Origin: Megamerina dolium
Taxonomy: Eukaryota; Arthropoda; Insecta; Diptera; Megamerinidae
Direction: 5' to 3'
Assembly (NCBI GenBank): GCA_963854835.1
Contig: OY978526.1
Location: 21,916,334 to 21,980,333 of the forward strand
Length of the DNA stretch: 64,000 bases
The notes beneath the pieces were generated by a model. The model made no database searches. It saw nothing but the letters and a program-made list of their open reading frames with translations, and was not told the DNA's origin. Made by a program: the position numbers and the translations under genes. This document shows, one piece after another, positions 1-11,479 of the stretch; position 1 is the stretch's first letter; every line of letters begins with the position of its first letter.

Positions 1-2274
1 GCAAATCAAACGCTTAGAAAAGTAAACGTATGCATTCAATACGAATCAATATGCATATATGTTAAATGTAAAAGTCTATCAATTGTATAGAATGTTGATT
101 AAATTGCAAAATGCAAATGCAATAAAAGAATCATACACATACACATATATAAAGGTACTATATTTGATGTAAATTATGTCAAAGAATATATTTGCAACTC
201 TTATACATAAATATGTAATTTTTGTACGCAATTTAACTTCTAACAATGTCACAGGAATAAAATTTATTTTATTCCATTCATATCAGTTAAAAGTTCTCAT
301 TCATATGGCAATAACTACATAAGCATATATACAAGTACAATAAAAATGTACTTAATAAATCCTTTTGAAACCAAAACAACAACAAAAAATTATTGTTTAT
401 TTGTTAGACAAGTTTTTAGATAACAAAAGTATGTAAAAGCTAAAACTCGAAAAAAAAACATTTCAAAAAATATGCAACAATATAGAGTCGCCGCCATTTT
501 GGCAACGGTTTTGGAGTAGCTGGTAGACAATTTGACCAAAAAAAAAAAGTGCCAATTCTTACCAGACTCTATTGGCAATGCATGTAAGTCTATAAAGCCA
601 ATGTCTAATTTATATGTGCATTTCCGTTTAGCCATTTTATTTAGTATTGAAATGCTAAAGTTCTATGGCTTTTTCTATATGGTATGTACAATATATGTAA
701 AATCTATCATGTGAATATAACAAAGTATGTATACAAAATACTTATACATAAGAATATACAAAAATATATTTAAATCTACACATTTACAATGCGTTGATAT
801 TGATTGAGGAGCATTGAATGTACACTTGCAGCAGGCACAAATACACAACAGGGTTGATATTTCATTAAGAGTGTAATTTTGTATTTGATAAAATTCTATC
901 ATTTATTTATTTTCATTTGTAATAAAAAAATATTATTATCTCAATTTCTTACTTTTCACTTAGCTTAGACTGATACGCATTGTACATAAATTAAGAAATT
1001 GCAAATAAATCTAAAACAATTGCTTCTTAAATCGATGCAAATAAGTGAGTCAAACAAAATCAAATTTCAATGGACTAATTTAAAATTTTCACAATCGATT
1101 AAGATCCCTGCAAAAAATGTGACTAGTCCGGGATCAGTCGCAAAGAAATATGCGACTAGTCGCACTTTTGATGTCTTTATATGGAATGAACTGCTGCCTT
1201 TTATTCGAGCATGTCCTATGAAGAGACCAATTGTACCCTTTTATACCTGAACGGGTATAAATGTAGATTAGTCGCACGGTCGAAAATTTTTATTCCGTGA
1301 ATTATAATTCCTATGTACAATTTCGTTTCAATTATTTGTCAATTCGTCAATTAATTAGCACGGTTACAAATTTTCATCCAATGCATTATAATTCTCAAGT
1401 ATATTTTCATTTAAATTATTTCACAATTTACCCATTTTTGCTCTTCGCCGCTATTCGAATCAATATAATTTATTTTCATTAATTGCATTATAATTCTCAT
1501 TTAAAAAAAAAAAATTTTTTTATTTTAATTTACCGTATTTCGAACAGAGTACAGATCAAACAATTTATAAATTCCGATTCATATATTTCAAATTTAAATG
1601 TACAAATAAAATTGTACGTATTTTGTGCTACTCTCCTCGGATTCAAACCCGGTTACCCAACATCGTGTGTTTTGCTACGCTAACCCGTAACATCTTATTG
1701 CTGACTTAAAAGGGAATCACTTGAAAGTGTAGAAAATCTCTAAATGTATTAATTAATTTAAAAATTGATCCAGAAAAGATGAATCCCGGACTACTCTCTT
1801 TAGAGATTAGTGGCACAATTTTGTGTAGAGATAATACGGATGATCTAGAAAAAAGTTCATATTATTGCTGGAACCAAAACATTCATCATATTTGATCACC
1901 TAAAACTTTTTTTTTTCATATTTTTAAACATAAAAATATGATCTGCTGGAAAAAGATTTATACAAAATGACGTAAGCAAGTCCTATTTTGACATCTTTCT
2001 TTCGAAAGCATCATTTTTAAAATTCTTAGAGCTGTGTTTTGCGGCTTTCTCATATTGTTCATATTGGATCAAATCTAAAATAGTGCAGTATTTTGACGTA
2101 GTATCACTATGCTCGACAATCTTTGGGAATACTGATCGCATATGTCATTCGAAAGGTGACATTTCACACAATATATTTTGTGAAGAAAATGTGTAATGTG
2201 CTCTAACAATTGAAAACTTATTTGCATTGGATAATGAAGTTCTCTAATGAGGAAGTTGGTTGAATTTTATATTA
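1..2274. other. AT-rich non-coding DNA
   Basis: No convincing gene is visible. The stretch is AT-rich with many stops in all frames. Around 1120-1180 there is a short block of repeated GACTAGTC-like palindromes, and from 1290 to 1500 a loose repeat of a motif resembling CATTATAATTC. A possible tRNA-like remnant at 1626-1690 is listed separately. Confidence 0.6.
1626..1690 (-). repeat. tRNA-like remnant, possible old SINE head
   Basis: Read on the minus strand there is a box-A-like segment (GGGTTAGCGTAGC) followed about 30 bases later by a good box-B-like segment (GGGTTTGAATCC). This order is that of an RNA polymerase III internal promoter. No acceptor stem closes cleanly, so it is not a functional tRNA gene. 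It differs from the SINE family found elsewhere in the window. Confidence 0.3.
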
Positions 2275-3045
2275 CAGGGTGATTTTTTGGCAACTTTCTT
2301 TTTGACAACACTGTTTTTGGCAGCTCAGCTGTTTTCGCATAACATGTTACTGTCAAACATGTTCAGTTTGGTTTATAATTTAACCAGAAATCAACTTACA
2401 AATGAACAACGCTTGCAGATTATTGAAATTTATTATTAAAATTCATGCTCGGTTAAGAAAGTGCATCATGCACTTTCTTGTGTTCAGCGACGAAGCTCAT
2501 TTCTGGTTGAATGGATACGTGAACAATCAAAATTGTCGTATTTGGTGTGAAGAGCAGCCAGAAGCATTGCAAGAAATGCCAATGCATCCCGAAAAATGCA
2601 CTGTTTGGTGTGGACTATGGGCCGGTGGCATCATTGAATCGTACTTTTGCAAAGTACGGTACGAAGGCAGGAACATTACTGTAAATAAGAGCTGGACTTG
2701 GCTGACATGTGGTTTCAACTACACGGTGCCACATGCCACACAGCACGCGAAACAATGGTGAAATTGAGAGGCAAGTTCGATGAACTGTTTATTTTACGTT
2801 TGGGGGCGGTCAGTTGGCCGCATAGATCGTGTGATTTAACGCCTTTAGACTATTTTTTGTGGGGCTATGCTAAGGCTCATGTCTATAGCGACAAGCCCGC
2901 AACGGTTGGAGCACTGGAAGCCAATATTTAAGAATTTATTCGTGAGATACCGGCCGATATGTTGGAGAGAGTATGCCAAAATTGAACCCAGCGTATGAAC
3001 CATTTGAGGCGCAGCAGCAGTCATCAAATCATCTTTAAACAGTGA
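2275..3045 (+). mobile_element. IS630/Tc1-like transposon remnant, catalytically dead
   Basis: A transposase remnant is readable in pieces. A short N-terminal helix-turn-helix part (LTNEQRLQIIE) near 2395 is joined by deletion to a catalytic part starting FSDEAHFWLNGYV near 2486. A C-terminal part (CDLTPLDYFLWGY) follows at 2838 and the reading ends near 3045. The first Asp (FSDEAHFW) and third Asp (TPLDYFLWGY) are present. The second motif reads WFQLHGATCHTA, where the family normally has an Asp before Gly-Ala-Thr-Cys-His. The left end begins CAGGGTGATTTTTTGGC after a TA. No matching right end is visible, so the element is 3'-truncated. Confidence 0.75.
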
Positions 3046-4080
3046 ATTATTATTCTTTCCAGAACATTTTTTTAGCGTTCTTATATAAGATTAAAAAAAT
3101 AAATATAATTTTTAACCTTTCTTAAGGCTTTTCAATTAATCTTTATATTGTATTCTTCTTTTGTTGGTTTTTCATATTATGTTTGTATTTTGGGAAGGTT
3201 TCTTGAGCGTACATATACTAAATATGATCCAAAAAGTCATAATTTCTTGACATTTCTTAAAGCTTTACTTTTGCAGTTAATTTTCATTTTCATTTTGTTA
3301 TTCTGTTGGGAATGTTTTTTTTTAGCATAATTGTATATTAGATGTTTTTAAGGATTTTTAGTTCAGTTCAAAAAGGAGTCTTTTGAGGAGAGAGGAGTCG
3401 TTTTTGATTTATATTTGCAAATCTTTTACGACTCATATTTGAGAATGATTTACATATGACTCACTATAAGGAATCATATAGAAATATCAGCAGCGAAAAA
3501 AAAACTGCCCATTAAAAGCCTTTTCTGAGCACGAATTTGAATAAAACCTAGCTAAATATGAGTCAAGAAAGTGAGTTTTCAAATATTTTAAGCTTGCTGG
3601 ATACATATCTACTAGTATGTATGAGTTATACATATAAGAACCTCTGCTAACATAACAAATACGCATTTAAGTGCATGATATTTACATTGTATGTACTAAT
3701 ATTATAACTCATACGCCTCGTCAACTATACTATATGTATTGTTTGAGTATATACGCATGTAAATACTTATACTACCTATTTATTTATTTGTATGTGTATG
3801 GCAAACAGGCAGTCGTAAGAGAGTGTGTACGCTTTAATGTAGAGATTTTAATTAAAAGTGTCGAATGGGATGTTTTTAATTAAAAACGTGCTGTTTACAT
3901 CTTTGCCGAGTATCATATCAACACACAATTTTACAGTACGCCATTAATGCGTCTTTGTAAAGATTGAAGTTCAAAATTTAATACCAGTAAAATGTTTACG
4001 ATCATATATGAATATCTATTACTAGTGCAAATGTATATAAGTGTATATAACATGTGGTTTACAGCATTAATGTTGAAAAG
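3046..4080. other. AT-rich non-coding DNA
   Basis: Only short chance reading frames and ATGTAT-type simple sequence are seen. No gene, RNA or element ends are recognised. Confidence 0.5.
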
Positions 4081-5330
4081 TTTTTGCAATAATATTGAAA
4101 TTTTGTGTTAAATTGAAAATATTTTTATGACATTATTGCTAAAAATAATTGTAATAATATCTGAATTGCCATATTTACAAAATTACATTTCGACATTATT
4201 GCAAAAAATTTTTGAAATAATTTCGAAAACGCAATTTTTGCAAAATTTCAGGACGATGATATTGCAAAAATTTTTGAAGTACCATATTTGCAAAATTTCA
4301 TTTCGACATTATTGCAAAAATTTTTGAAATAATTTCGAAAACGCCATTTTTGCAAAATTTCATGTCGATGTTATTGCAAAAATTATTGAAATAATTTCGA
4401 AATCACCATTTTTGCAAAAATATTTACATTTCGTCATTATTGCAAAATATGATTGCAACAATATCGAAAATTTAAATTATTTAAAGTAATAAAGAAATAT
4501 TTTCTTTAAGATGTTTCACTTAAAATTCATTCATTATTGCCATTTTGCTTCAATATTGATACAATTATAATTTCTAACATTTTTTGTTCGACATTATTTC
4601 AGTTTTTTTTTGCAATAATGTCGAAAAAATTTGTTTTAATGTAATCGATATTACATGTCGATGTTACTGCAAAAATTCTTACATTTCGACATAATTTCAA
4701 AATATGATTGCAACAATATCGAAAATTTAAATTATTTAAATTAGTTAAATTGAAATATTTTCTTTCAGATGTTTCACTTAGAATTCACTCATTTTTGCCA
4801 TTTTGCTTCAATATTAATGCAATTATAATTTCGAACATTTTTTGTTCGACATTATTTCAATTTTTATTGCAATAATATCGGAAAATTTTATTTTAATGTA
4901 ATTTTTTGCAAAATATTCCATTATTATTGTATTATTCCAGCAATCTAATTTCATGTATTTTCTTAATTAACATTATATCAATTTTAATTGTAATAATGTC
5001 GAACAAATTTGATATACAATTTTGGCAAAATTTTTATTTCAACATTATTGCCTTAATCGATTGTTTTACATTATTTATGTGACATTATTTCAACATTTCA
5101 ACATTTTTTTGCAATAATTGCGAAAAAGTAATCCCAAAATTTTTCGACATTAATTCGTTCGATATTAATTCACATAGTCAAATGTGTTAACTATGTATGT
5201 TTGATAACAAAACACATTTTTTTGCAATAATGTCGAAAAAGTAACAAAAAAATTTTTCGACATTAATTCATTCGATATTAATTCACATAGTCAAATATGT
5301 TAACTATGTACGTTTGTCAAGAAAACACTC
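4080..5330. repeat. Degenerate AT-rich repeat region (CGACATTATTGCAAAAA type)
   Basis: The stretch is built from variants of a motif around CGACATTATTGCAAAAA and TTTGAAATAATTTCGAAA on both strands. Two longer direct duplications are visible. One has a spacing of about 245 bases (4440-4640 against about 4690-4880). The other has about 115 bases (about 5105-5210 against about 5220-5325, both containing TTCACATAGTCAAAT). No coding capacity is evident. Confidence 0.7.
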
Positions 5331-6286
5331 GTCTTTGTAATTACACACGTTTATACATATACATAGATGTACAAAAATATAACAAGTATATATGTATATA
5401 AAAGCACACCATCATATACAAGGAACCCTTTCGCATGGTTCAAACTTGTAATCAACAACAATCATGAAAGCGAGTCTTTTTTAGAAATTTGAAATACAAC
5501 ATTCATTTGAAAATGCAACGAAGCAAACATAAATAATTGCGTGTGTAATACTAAATGAGTATCATTTTGTCTCTCACCACAAAAATACTAAATACGCCAG
5601 AAAATGCATTCAATCCAAGCACATAGAGGCAAATGGCAAGCTGGCAAGCTGGCAATGCATATGAAAATATATGTAAAAATTTAAAATGCCATTCAGTAAT
5701 TTTACCTAACTAAGTGAGTGCTGCTGAGTATAGTACTCTAACAAACGTACCGACAATGATGTGTAGAACATTTTGTATGTGTGTGTATGTGTGTCTTCCA
5801 TTTGCGTGACAAGCAACATGTCTTGTTGCAAAACGGAAAACGCGCAAAAACGAACAGAACACAATCAAAGAAAAAGTAAAGTAACTTAAAAATGCTGAAA
5901 CAATAAATTGTAGACAATTGAATGACGTACACTAATGCTGATATCAGTTATATGTATGTATATATTGTATATTGTAGTAGTATGCTTGTATATTTGCTCA
6001 TGTCTGGCCACAACACAGACGTTACGAAAGTGCCTAGTTCACTCTCTCTCTCTCTCTCTCTCCTAGTTTTTGTTTGAACAAATTCAATTTAAAATTGTCT
6101 GACTATGTTTATGTATGTGTGAGTGTGTGGTGTTAAACATTGATTTTTCATCGTAGCTACCTTTGCTAATGCATTACAAAGACTTTGACCAATTCATTTG
6201 ATTCAATACAATTTGTTGTTCAAATTCGATTATGTCAAAAACTAGCATTTCACATACATATGCATTCACTTTTTATATAATTTATA
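5331..6286. other. Non-coding, with a (TC)n microsatellite
   Basis: No gene is recognised. A CT/TC dinucleotide run lies at about 6042-6062. GGCAAGCT is repeated near 5635-5655. Confidence 0.5.
6042..6062. repeat. (TC)n microsatellite
   Basis: Uninterrupted TC dinucleotide run in non-coding DNA. Confidence 0.8.
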
Positions 6287-6850
6287 CAAGGTAAGACAAA
6301 TATGTATTAAGACTCGAACCATATCTCAGCAACCAAGCGCGCCGTCTATGTGTGAGCACATGCGTTTTGAAGCTTCAACCTTCCTCTACTAACTGTATAA
6401 AATTTCATGGCATTTGATTGACATTTAATTTATATTGAGATTCATTTTACAAAACACGTGTTCGTTTGATGTTGACATTTTAACAAAGAGAGAAAAAAAG
6501 TCACACAGCACTCATTGATCGTCAATCTCTGGCTCGGAATCAGGTCTTTGTGTTGAAGCACCCGCCGCATTCACCTGATTTGGCACCGTGCGACTTCTTT
6601 TTGTTCCCAAAACTGAAATTGTAGTTGAAAGGATGCTTTTTTGATAACATTCAGGCCATACAACGAGCTTCGACGGAGGCAATTCGGAGGAATGAGCTGG
6701 AACACGCGTTTGAATCATTATTAAATCGATGTAACAAGTGTATTGCATCAGGAGGAGAATATTTCAAATAAATATACCGAAAAATTAGCAGATATCGTGT
6801 TTTAATTGTGTTTTCTAGAGGCAGTCTTAATACATAATTGTCACACCTTG
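6287..6850 (+). mobile_element. mariner family 1, copy A (internally deleted)
   Basis: The element is flanked by TA on both sides. Its inverted ends read CAAGGTAAGACAAATATG at the left and, reverse-complemented, CAAGGTGTGACAATTATG at the right. Only the terminal parts and the C-terminal coding part are left, including HPPHSPDLAPCDFF-like and ELEHAFESLLNRC-like segments. A large central block is missing compared with copies C and D. It cannot code for an active transposase. Confidence 0.85.
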
Positions 6851-7323
6851 TATATATAGGAACGACATGTATAATATATCGTATGTAACATAAAATGCAA
6901 CCTTAACCCTTAAATAGAAACAATGGGAATGGACTCTGTATAAATTATAGTATAATTATATAAAATGAAAGGCATTATTAAAATTGATTAAATCACTTTG
7001 GCAACATACAATTATTATTGCAGACAATTTTATTCGGAACTTTACTTTGTTGCGGTTCAATAAACTCTTATTCATTTATTTTTGCACTCATAATATAACA
7101 GATGATGAATTCACAGCCTTTATTATTGCAAGTTGAACGTACTTCTATGACCCTTCTATGACTCTTATTGATTCTATAATTTTCTCTTCACTTTTCAAAA
7201 CTGATGAACTGAAAACTATACACAGAATTTCTTTATTCACAATTAAAGCTAGGAATTTCTTTGAAAAAAAAATCAAACTAATTTAGTAGAAATTTAAGTA
7301 TTTACTTTCGGAATTGATTTATA
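6851..7323. other. Non-coding spacer between two mariners
   Basis: AT-rich sequence with no feature recognised. It separates mariner copy A from the unrelated mariner at 7324. Confidence 0.5.
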
Positions 7324-8332
7324 TAAGGTATAGTAGTAAAAAGAAATCCATTATTTTGGCAAAACTTGGACAGTCGATTTTCACAAGCTTCTCTTACGGC
7401 AAAATTTTCACCAGCAAAATCATTCGCCATAGACAGGAACAGGTAGTAATCACTTGGTGCGAGGTCTGGACTATAAGGCGGATGCATAGGAACCTCCCAA
7501 CCTAGGTCCCGGAGCTTCAGGCGAGTCACTATCGATGTGTGTGTGGCCTGGCGTTGTCCTGATGGAACACAATCCCTCTCCTATTGGCCAAAGCAGGCCG
7601 CTTCTGGGCAATTGCTTCCTTCAGACGGTCCAATTGTTGACAGTGCAGGTCCGAATTAAGATTTTGGCCATAGGGGAGCAGATCATAGTAGATGATTCTG
7701 CCTGCCAATCCCACCAAACACATAGCAAAACCTTCCTGATGTCAATTCTGGCTTGGGACCAGTTTGCGCCGGCTCACCGCAATTCCACCACGACCTGTTT
7801 TCGCTTGACGTTGTCGTTAGTGACCCACTTTTCATCACCAGTAACCATCCGATTCAGAGATGGATCGATTTTGTTCTTCTTTTTTGTATTCAGCCCTATT
7901 TAAATGGTTCCAAACGGTTTTTTGTGCAATATTTAGCTCCTGGGCAATAGAAACAGTGCCCACATGACGGTCAGACTCGACGATTTCCATTATTTTATCG
8001 ATATTTTCGACAATTTGCCTTTCAGAGCATGGTTATTGGCTATTACAGTATCAGGACCATAAACCAGTATCAGGTCTCGCTCGCGTTTTCGCCTTTATCG
8101 AAGAAAAACTTTAAAATATGGCATATTTTCTCTTTACTGGTGTCCATCTTTGACGCCTGCTCAAACAATACTGAGTCAAGCAACCACAAAACTGCCTGAA
8201 AGCTTTATTTAGTACGAAATCCTGTCTTTCTAACGCCATCTAACGTAACCCGATCGGACTTATAGAACGTGAGATGCAGATTACTAAAGCCATCTATTTG
8301 AAAAATAATAGATTTCTTTGTACTACACCTGA
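7324..8332 (-). mobile_element. mariner (mauritiana-like), degenerate but with both ends
   Basis: Inverted ends (left TAAGGTATAGTAGTAAAAAG, right reverse-complemented TCAGGTGTAGTACAAAGAAA) are each bordered by TA. The minus strand carries a transposase starting MDTSKEKICHILKFFFDKGE at 8147. It continues through helix-turn-helix sequence, VTGDEKWVTNDN (first Asp), FHQDNARPHT (second Asp) and HPPYSPDLAPSDYYLF (third Asp). All three catalytic Asp are readable, but the frame is broken several times and the C-terminus is scrambled near 7350. The subfamily is judged by sequence feel only. Confidence 0.85.
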
Positions 8333-9608
8333 TATGAAATGAAGGTAATTATAAAATAGTAGAGAAAAAGAGTAAATATTAATCGTTCAAGTAAATATCA
8401 GTTTAGTTGAGTCTATTTCTTCAATACACAAATTATAATTCATCACTTTACTAACTCTTCCCATACGTATGAATATACAGAAATAATGATTTATGAAGAT
8501 TATATTTTCAATAATAGAAATCCCATAGTAAAGAGTCATTATTTGCAATGACATGTGCATTAATATGTTTGCACATACTAGATACGATTCATATAATTAC
8601 TTCATTTCATACATTTCATGATTATTTCATCTAGCCGCAGCAGACATTATAAATTATCACTTACTAAAACTTGTTGCCACCATCTTTCAATGTTGGCATC
8701 AATAACTACGAAAAGTCCTTGACGTTAAAACATTTTAAACAATCAAAGTACTTACTCATATGACTATATATTCTATTACATTACATACACATGGACATAT
8801 GTACATGAGTACGTGCACACACTCCCTATGAAAAAAAAAACCGCAAATATTGCACATCGTTTAAAACTTCTGTGAAAAACAAAAAAAAAGAAAGGATATC
8901 CTACAAAATAAGCAACAAAAAAAAAATGCAGAAAATAAAAACAAAAATTGATGAGACATGCAAACTGCACATTGCCGCATATAAATTCAAACCGGCTATA
9001 TTCAGGCACACTTGTATACATAAATATAATTACACATATGTATGTAGTATGGTGTAGGTATATACCGTAAGAACCCTATTTAATAAGAACCTATTGAGTA
9101 AAAACATTACGCGTTAAATCAGCACTGAGTACTAAAAAAATAACTCACAATTGAAATGTCAAAAACCGCGTGATTTCTTTTTATTGCTAAATTTAAATTG
9201 TTAAATTATTACAGGAGGTTGTTGATAAAAATGAAACATTTTGGTGATTATTTTTCAATTTGTATTCATAATATCAATAAATTTTTCATTGCAGTATTAA
9301 AAAAATTGATCCTAAAATCACTACATTAGGTCACTCAACTCACATTATGCGTAGTTCGTAAAATCCTATTGCATTCCCTTTTTATACCTTATCTATCATA
9401 TAGTTGTCTCTTACTCTCTCTTTTTCCTATAAAAAAAAAATTAAAAGCAGTGAAAAAATGCCTTTGAATTTTGATTTGTTTTTTCCCCTCAATTCCGTTC
9501 TGAAAATGTCGATATCAAAGATGCACCTCCCTATGGCGGTCCAGTTACTGGTGAAACCAGACCGTCTTGTAAACTATCTGGACCTAGTGGAGGCCCTAAA
9601 CATCTGCC
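8333..9608. other. AT-rich non-coding DNA
   Basis: No gene is recognised; poly-A and TATG-rich simple sequence only. Between 9510 and 9610 there is a short, more GC-rich piece that could be an old coding fragment, but no family is recognised. Confidence 0.45.
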
Positions 9609-9620
9609 ACGTGATAGTTT

Positions 9621-9880
9621 AGGTTAGGTTAGGTTTGGTTATGTGGCTGCCCTCTCTCTGAGAGGACACACTTAGGCCAGAAAGGCCCATTGCGATACCA
9701 CCTTTTTAGGAAGCATTTTTGGCAAATTGTTACTATCGGAAAAGTTGCCAATTCTTGCCAGCAGGTGCGTACCGAAAGAAAAATCTTTTCGATATCAAAT
9801 TTTGTTATGCTTCAGCCGAGGATTGAACCCATGACCTACAGATCAGAAGGCCAACGCACTAACCACTGAGCTACGGCACC
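9621..9880 (-). mobile_element. tRNA-derived SINE, copy 1 (internally deleted)
   Basis: On the minus strand the element starts GGTGCCGTAGCTCAGTGG (box A) and has GGGTTCAATCC (box B). It ends in a CCTAACCTAACC tail at 9621. Imperfect target-site duplications flank it: ACGTGATAGTTT at 9609-9620 and ACATGTTAGTTT at 9881-9892, 10 of 12 identical. The middle of the element, present in copy 4, is missing here. Confidence 0.85.
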
Positions 9881-9892
9881 ACATGTTAGTTT

Positions 9893-10360
9893 GAAATCAT
9901 TTAAAAACGAATGGTTACTCAGAGAAACTCAATGTTTCAGTGCCACATGAATTAATGCAAAAGAGTTATTCGTTGTTGAAATGTTCGTGGACGTTTTCGA
10001 ACAACCAACTCACGATTTTTTTCTTCTTCACTTTCATTTTCACTTAAAAATAATTGCATTTGCTTTTTTTTTTAGCTTTTGGTAATATTTAAGTTATTGA
10101 AAAGTAATGCAATTACCATATAAATAAATTTTCAAAATATTCCTATCTAAACTTTCCGACGGAGCAATATGTTTTGTCACTATTGTCACGACAATTTTGT
10201 CAGAGTGACAATTGTCAGCACCATTGTCAAATAATTGTCAACAATATTCCAGTATTGCCAATATCGCTTTCCAACAGTTGTCATAGTTGCCTACATGCAT
10301 CTGTGAAACAGAAAAAAAATTCGCCAATAATTCGATACTTTTTTAAAATAGGCCCCAGAA
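9893..10360. other. Non-coding; TTGTCA-rich patch
   Basis: Between 10170 and 10290 the motif ATTGTCA recurs about ten times at irregular spacing. It might be the edge of an old transposon. No gene is recognised. Confidence 0.4.
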
Positions 10361-10680
10361 TTGGCCAACAGAAAAGTTGTTGTGTTCCATCATGATAATG
10401 CCAAGTCACAAATTATTTTTGATGACCCTCCAAAAATTTACTGCATTTGGCTGGGAAATACTCTGAAACTCACCGTATATGTCAGACCTTGCACAATCCG
10501 ACTACTATTTGTGACAATTTTTACAAAAGCCTCTTGATGGAAAAGGAAAAATCGATCTCTCAAAAGAAGCAATTTTTCGCCGCTAAACCACAGAAATTCT
10601 TTATCGATAGAGTTGCGAAACTACCCGAATAATAGCCAAACGTTTTAGATTATAACGGCACCTATATACTTGATTAAAAT
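10360..10680 (+). mobile_element. mariner transposase C-terminal remnant
   Basis: Shifting plus-strand frames show VVVFHHDNAKSQ (second catalytic Asp), then an eroded HPPY...SDYYLF-like piece. The C-terminal end follows: IDRVAKLPE, then PNVLDYNGTYILD with a stop near 10676. The order and spacing match the last third of a DD34D mariner transposase. There is at least one stop and several frameshifts. No terminal repeats are seen. Confidence 0.65.
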
Positions 10681-11479
10681 TGTTATTTGAATAATGAACT
10701 AAAAATACCTTTTATATCAACCAATGTTTTCTTCCGCTACTTCGTTTTTTTTTAATTGTCCAAAATTTAAAACAAAATTAGTGATGATACGTATTGGTGA
10801 TGACAGTCATCGAATTTATCGATTATTGTTTAAGGAACTCTCACACCCGGACGACGATTCAATTATATACAATATACATATCATTTCTTATAATGCCTAT
10901 ACATTTTTTTTATACAATAATTTTCTTCATTCTATACTAATTGAAAAGAAGAACTGTCAGAATAACAGGTGATATGTTAAAGCCTATTAACTATATTACA
11001 TTACATAATCGATTCATTTGCCCGCAAATAATTGGCAATTCTTCTAAAAATGTATAAAAAGTGACTACGAAAATGTATGTTTTAAATATCTGTGATAAAT
11101 TTTGAAAAATGAAATCTTCCGAGTAAGCTTCATGTTATAGACTCCAAACCAAGTATTTACTGTACTCATAGAAATAGTAGGCATATGAATGTACTCGTAC
11201 AAATTTTCCAGACATTAACATTATAAATCATGGTTTACCTGCAGGCGATGTGCTTGTATCATGCCAGTTACAATATGTTTTCCGTTGTTGTTGTTTTGTT
11301 TTGTAGAAATTATATTCTTTTCTAACCTTTCCAAAAAAAAGAAAACAGAGTCAAAGAAGGTACTAGAAAAAACGGGCTTCAAAGTATATAAAGTAAAAAG
11401 TATTAAATAAATTCAGATGATTCATTTCATTGAAAGTGAATGAGTGAAATATACATACATACTTTAGGGTGAAGATATA
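10681..11479. other. AT-rich non-coding DNA
   Basis: No gene or repeat is recognised. A GTTGTTGTTTTGTTTTG simple run lies near 11286. Confidence 0.5.

Noticed and set aside
5738..5932. Minus-strand frame of 64 codons
   Set aside because: Short, built on GTGT/CACA simple sequence, no start or homology support.
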